From Alangreenwoodia sp964438605 (GTDB taxonomy: Bacteria; Bacillota; Clostridia; Peptostreptococcales; Anaerovoracaceae), in the NCBI GenBank assembly GCA_964438605.1, contig CAYTKT010000048.1, forward strand, positions 1 to 14,755: a stretch of DNA of 14,755 bases, written 5' to 3'. Positions within the stretch are counted from its first letter, which is position 1. Each line of letters starts with the position of its first letter. A model generated the notes under the pieces. The model saw only the letters and a list, made by a program, of their open reading frames with translations. It was not told the origin of the DNA and did not search any database. The position numbers were made by a program, and so were the translations under genes. This document shows, piece by piece, positions 14,367 to 14,755 of the stretch.

Positions 14367-14755
14367 ATGAAAAGAAAACAAAATGCATCTGTTCCCTCAA
14401 GCCCTGTGCTGGCATCTCTGAAGGTGCTGCTGGTCTTTATTTTGATAATCGGGCTTTGCCTGTCTTTTTATCCACAGACAGCTTATGCGACTGAAGTCGA
14501 TGGTGATTCTGAGCTTGTAGCTAATGAAACGAAAATGGATACCATCAATGAGAAGGCCCTTCAAACCATCGAAAACAACGGGCTGACTGTGAAGGAGGTC
14601 TCGCTCGGAAGGGATCGCAGCGCCGCCATCACCTCGGACGGCAGCCTCTACATGTGGGGCTCAAATATGATTGGCTGGCTTGGCGACGGGACGACGGAGA
14701 ACAGAACCACTCCCAAGAAGATAGAGAGCCTCACGAACGTCACAGCGGTCTCGCT
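14367..14755 (+). CDS. Exported RCC1-repeat protein, 5' end only
   Basis: The gene runs off the right edge; 129 complete codons are visible. The first 41 residues form a signal peptide: the basic start MKRKQ, a hydrophobic core (LKVLLVFILIIGLCLSF) and a signal peptidase site after AYA (Ala41). A linker follows, and from about residue 77 there is the repeat EVSLGRDRSAAITSDGSLYM-WG-SN, with LGDGTTENRTTPKKI and then the start of another unit (LTNVTAVSL). This is the RCC1/ATS1 beta-propeller pattern, in which about 50-residue blades contain SAAIT-DG-LY-WG and G-LGDGTT. AAAGGAG sits nine nt before the ATG. In Bacillota such proteins are secreted or surface-attached and often very long, but their ligands are mostly unknown. 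Position next to the recombinase suggests possible expression switching. Confidence 0.85.
   Translation, partial: MKRKQNASVPSSPVLASLKVLLVFILIIGLCLSFYPQTAYATEVDGDSELVANETKMDTINEKALQTIENNGLTVKEVSLGRDRSAAITSDGSLYMWGSNMIGWLGDGTTENRTTPKKIESLTNVTAVS

Overview
The window looks like chromosome from a low-to-mid GC Gram-positive anaerobe, most likely Bacillota/Clostridia. The reasons are the strong GGAGG-type ribosome binding sites, GTG starts on scpA and scpB, the ScpA/ScpB pair, RbgA, the valS-folC linkage and a Tn916-like integrase. I cannot place it to genus from sequence alone.

Positions 244-12076 hold nine housekeeping genes, all on the minus strand, in transcription order: rbgA (50S assembly GTPase), rnhB (RNase HII), valS, folC, a DagK/YegS-type lipid kinase, a GNAT acetyltransferase, scpA, scpB and gpmI. 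From folC to scpA the genes overlap or nearly abut and look like one operon (folC/kinase overlap 13 nt, kinase/GNAT gap 17 nt, GNAT/scpA gap 44 nt). A bidirectional hairpin at 123-175 probably ends the run after gpmI. An extended -10 at 12169-12177 could start it upstream of rbgA.

Several additions interrupt these genes. FolC carries an in-frame insert of about 35-40 residues encoded by two adjacent near-perfect palindromes. The lipid kinase has a 135-residue tail made of seven degenerate 14-residue repeats. The rnhB-valS gap contains a 36-bp tandem array plus a second 40-bp array. The scpB-gpmI gap holds a helix-turn-helix fragment resembling an IS30-family transposase.

Positions 12077-14755 differ in character. 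After an 870-nt gene-free stretch comes a plus-strand tyrosine recombinase with all catalytic residues. It is bracketed by two copies of a palindromic site (12712-12736 and 14179-14203), 25 nt identical and in inverted orientation. A third copy of the site core lies between the recombinase promoter candidate and its start codon. Immediately downstream begins an exported RCC1-repeat protein that runs off the right edge. This resembles a self-contained invertible module next to a surface-protein gene and is the most interesting part of the window. Inversion itself is inferred, not seen.
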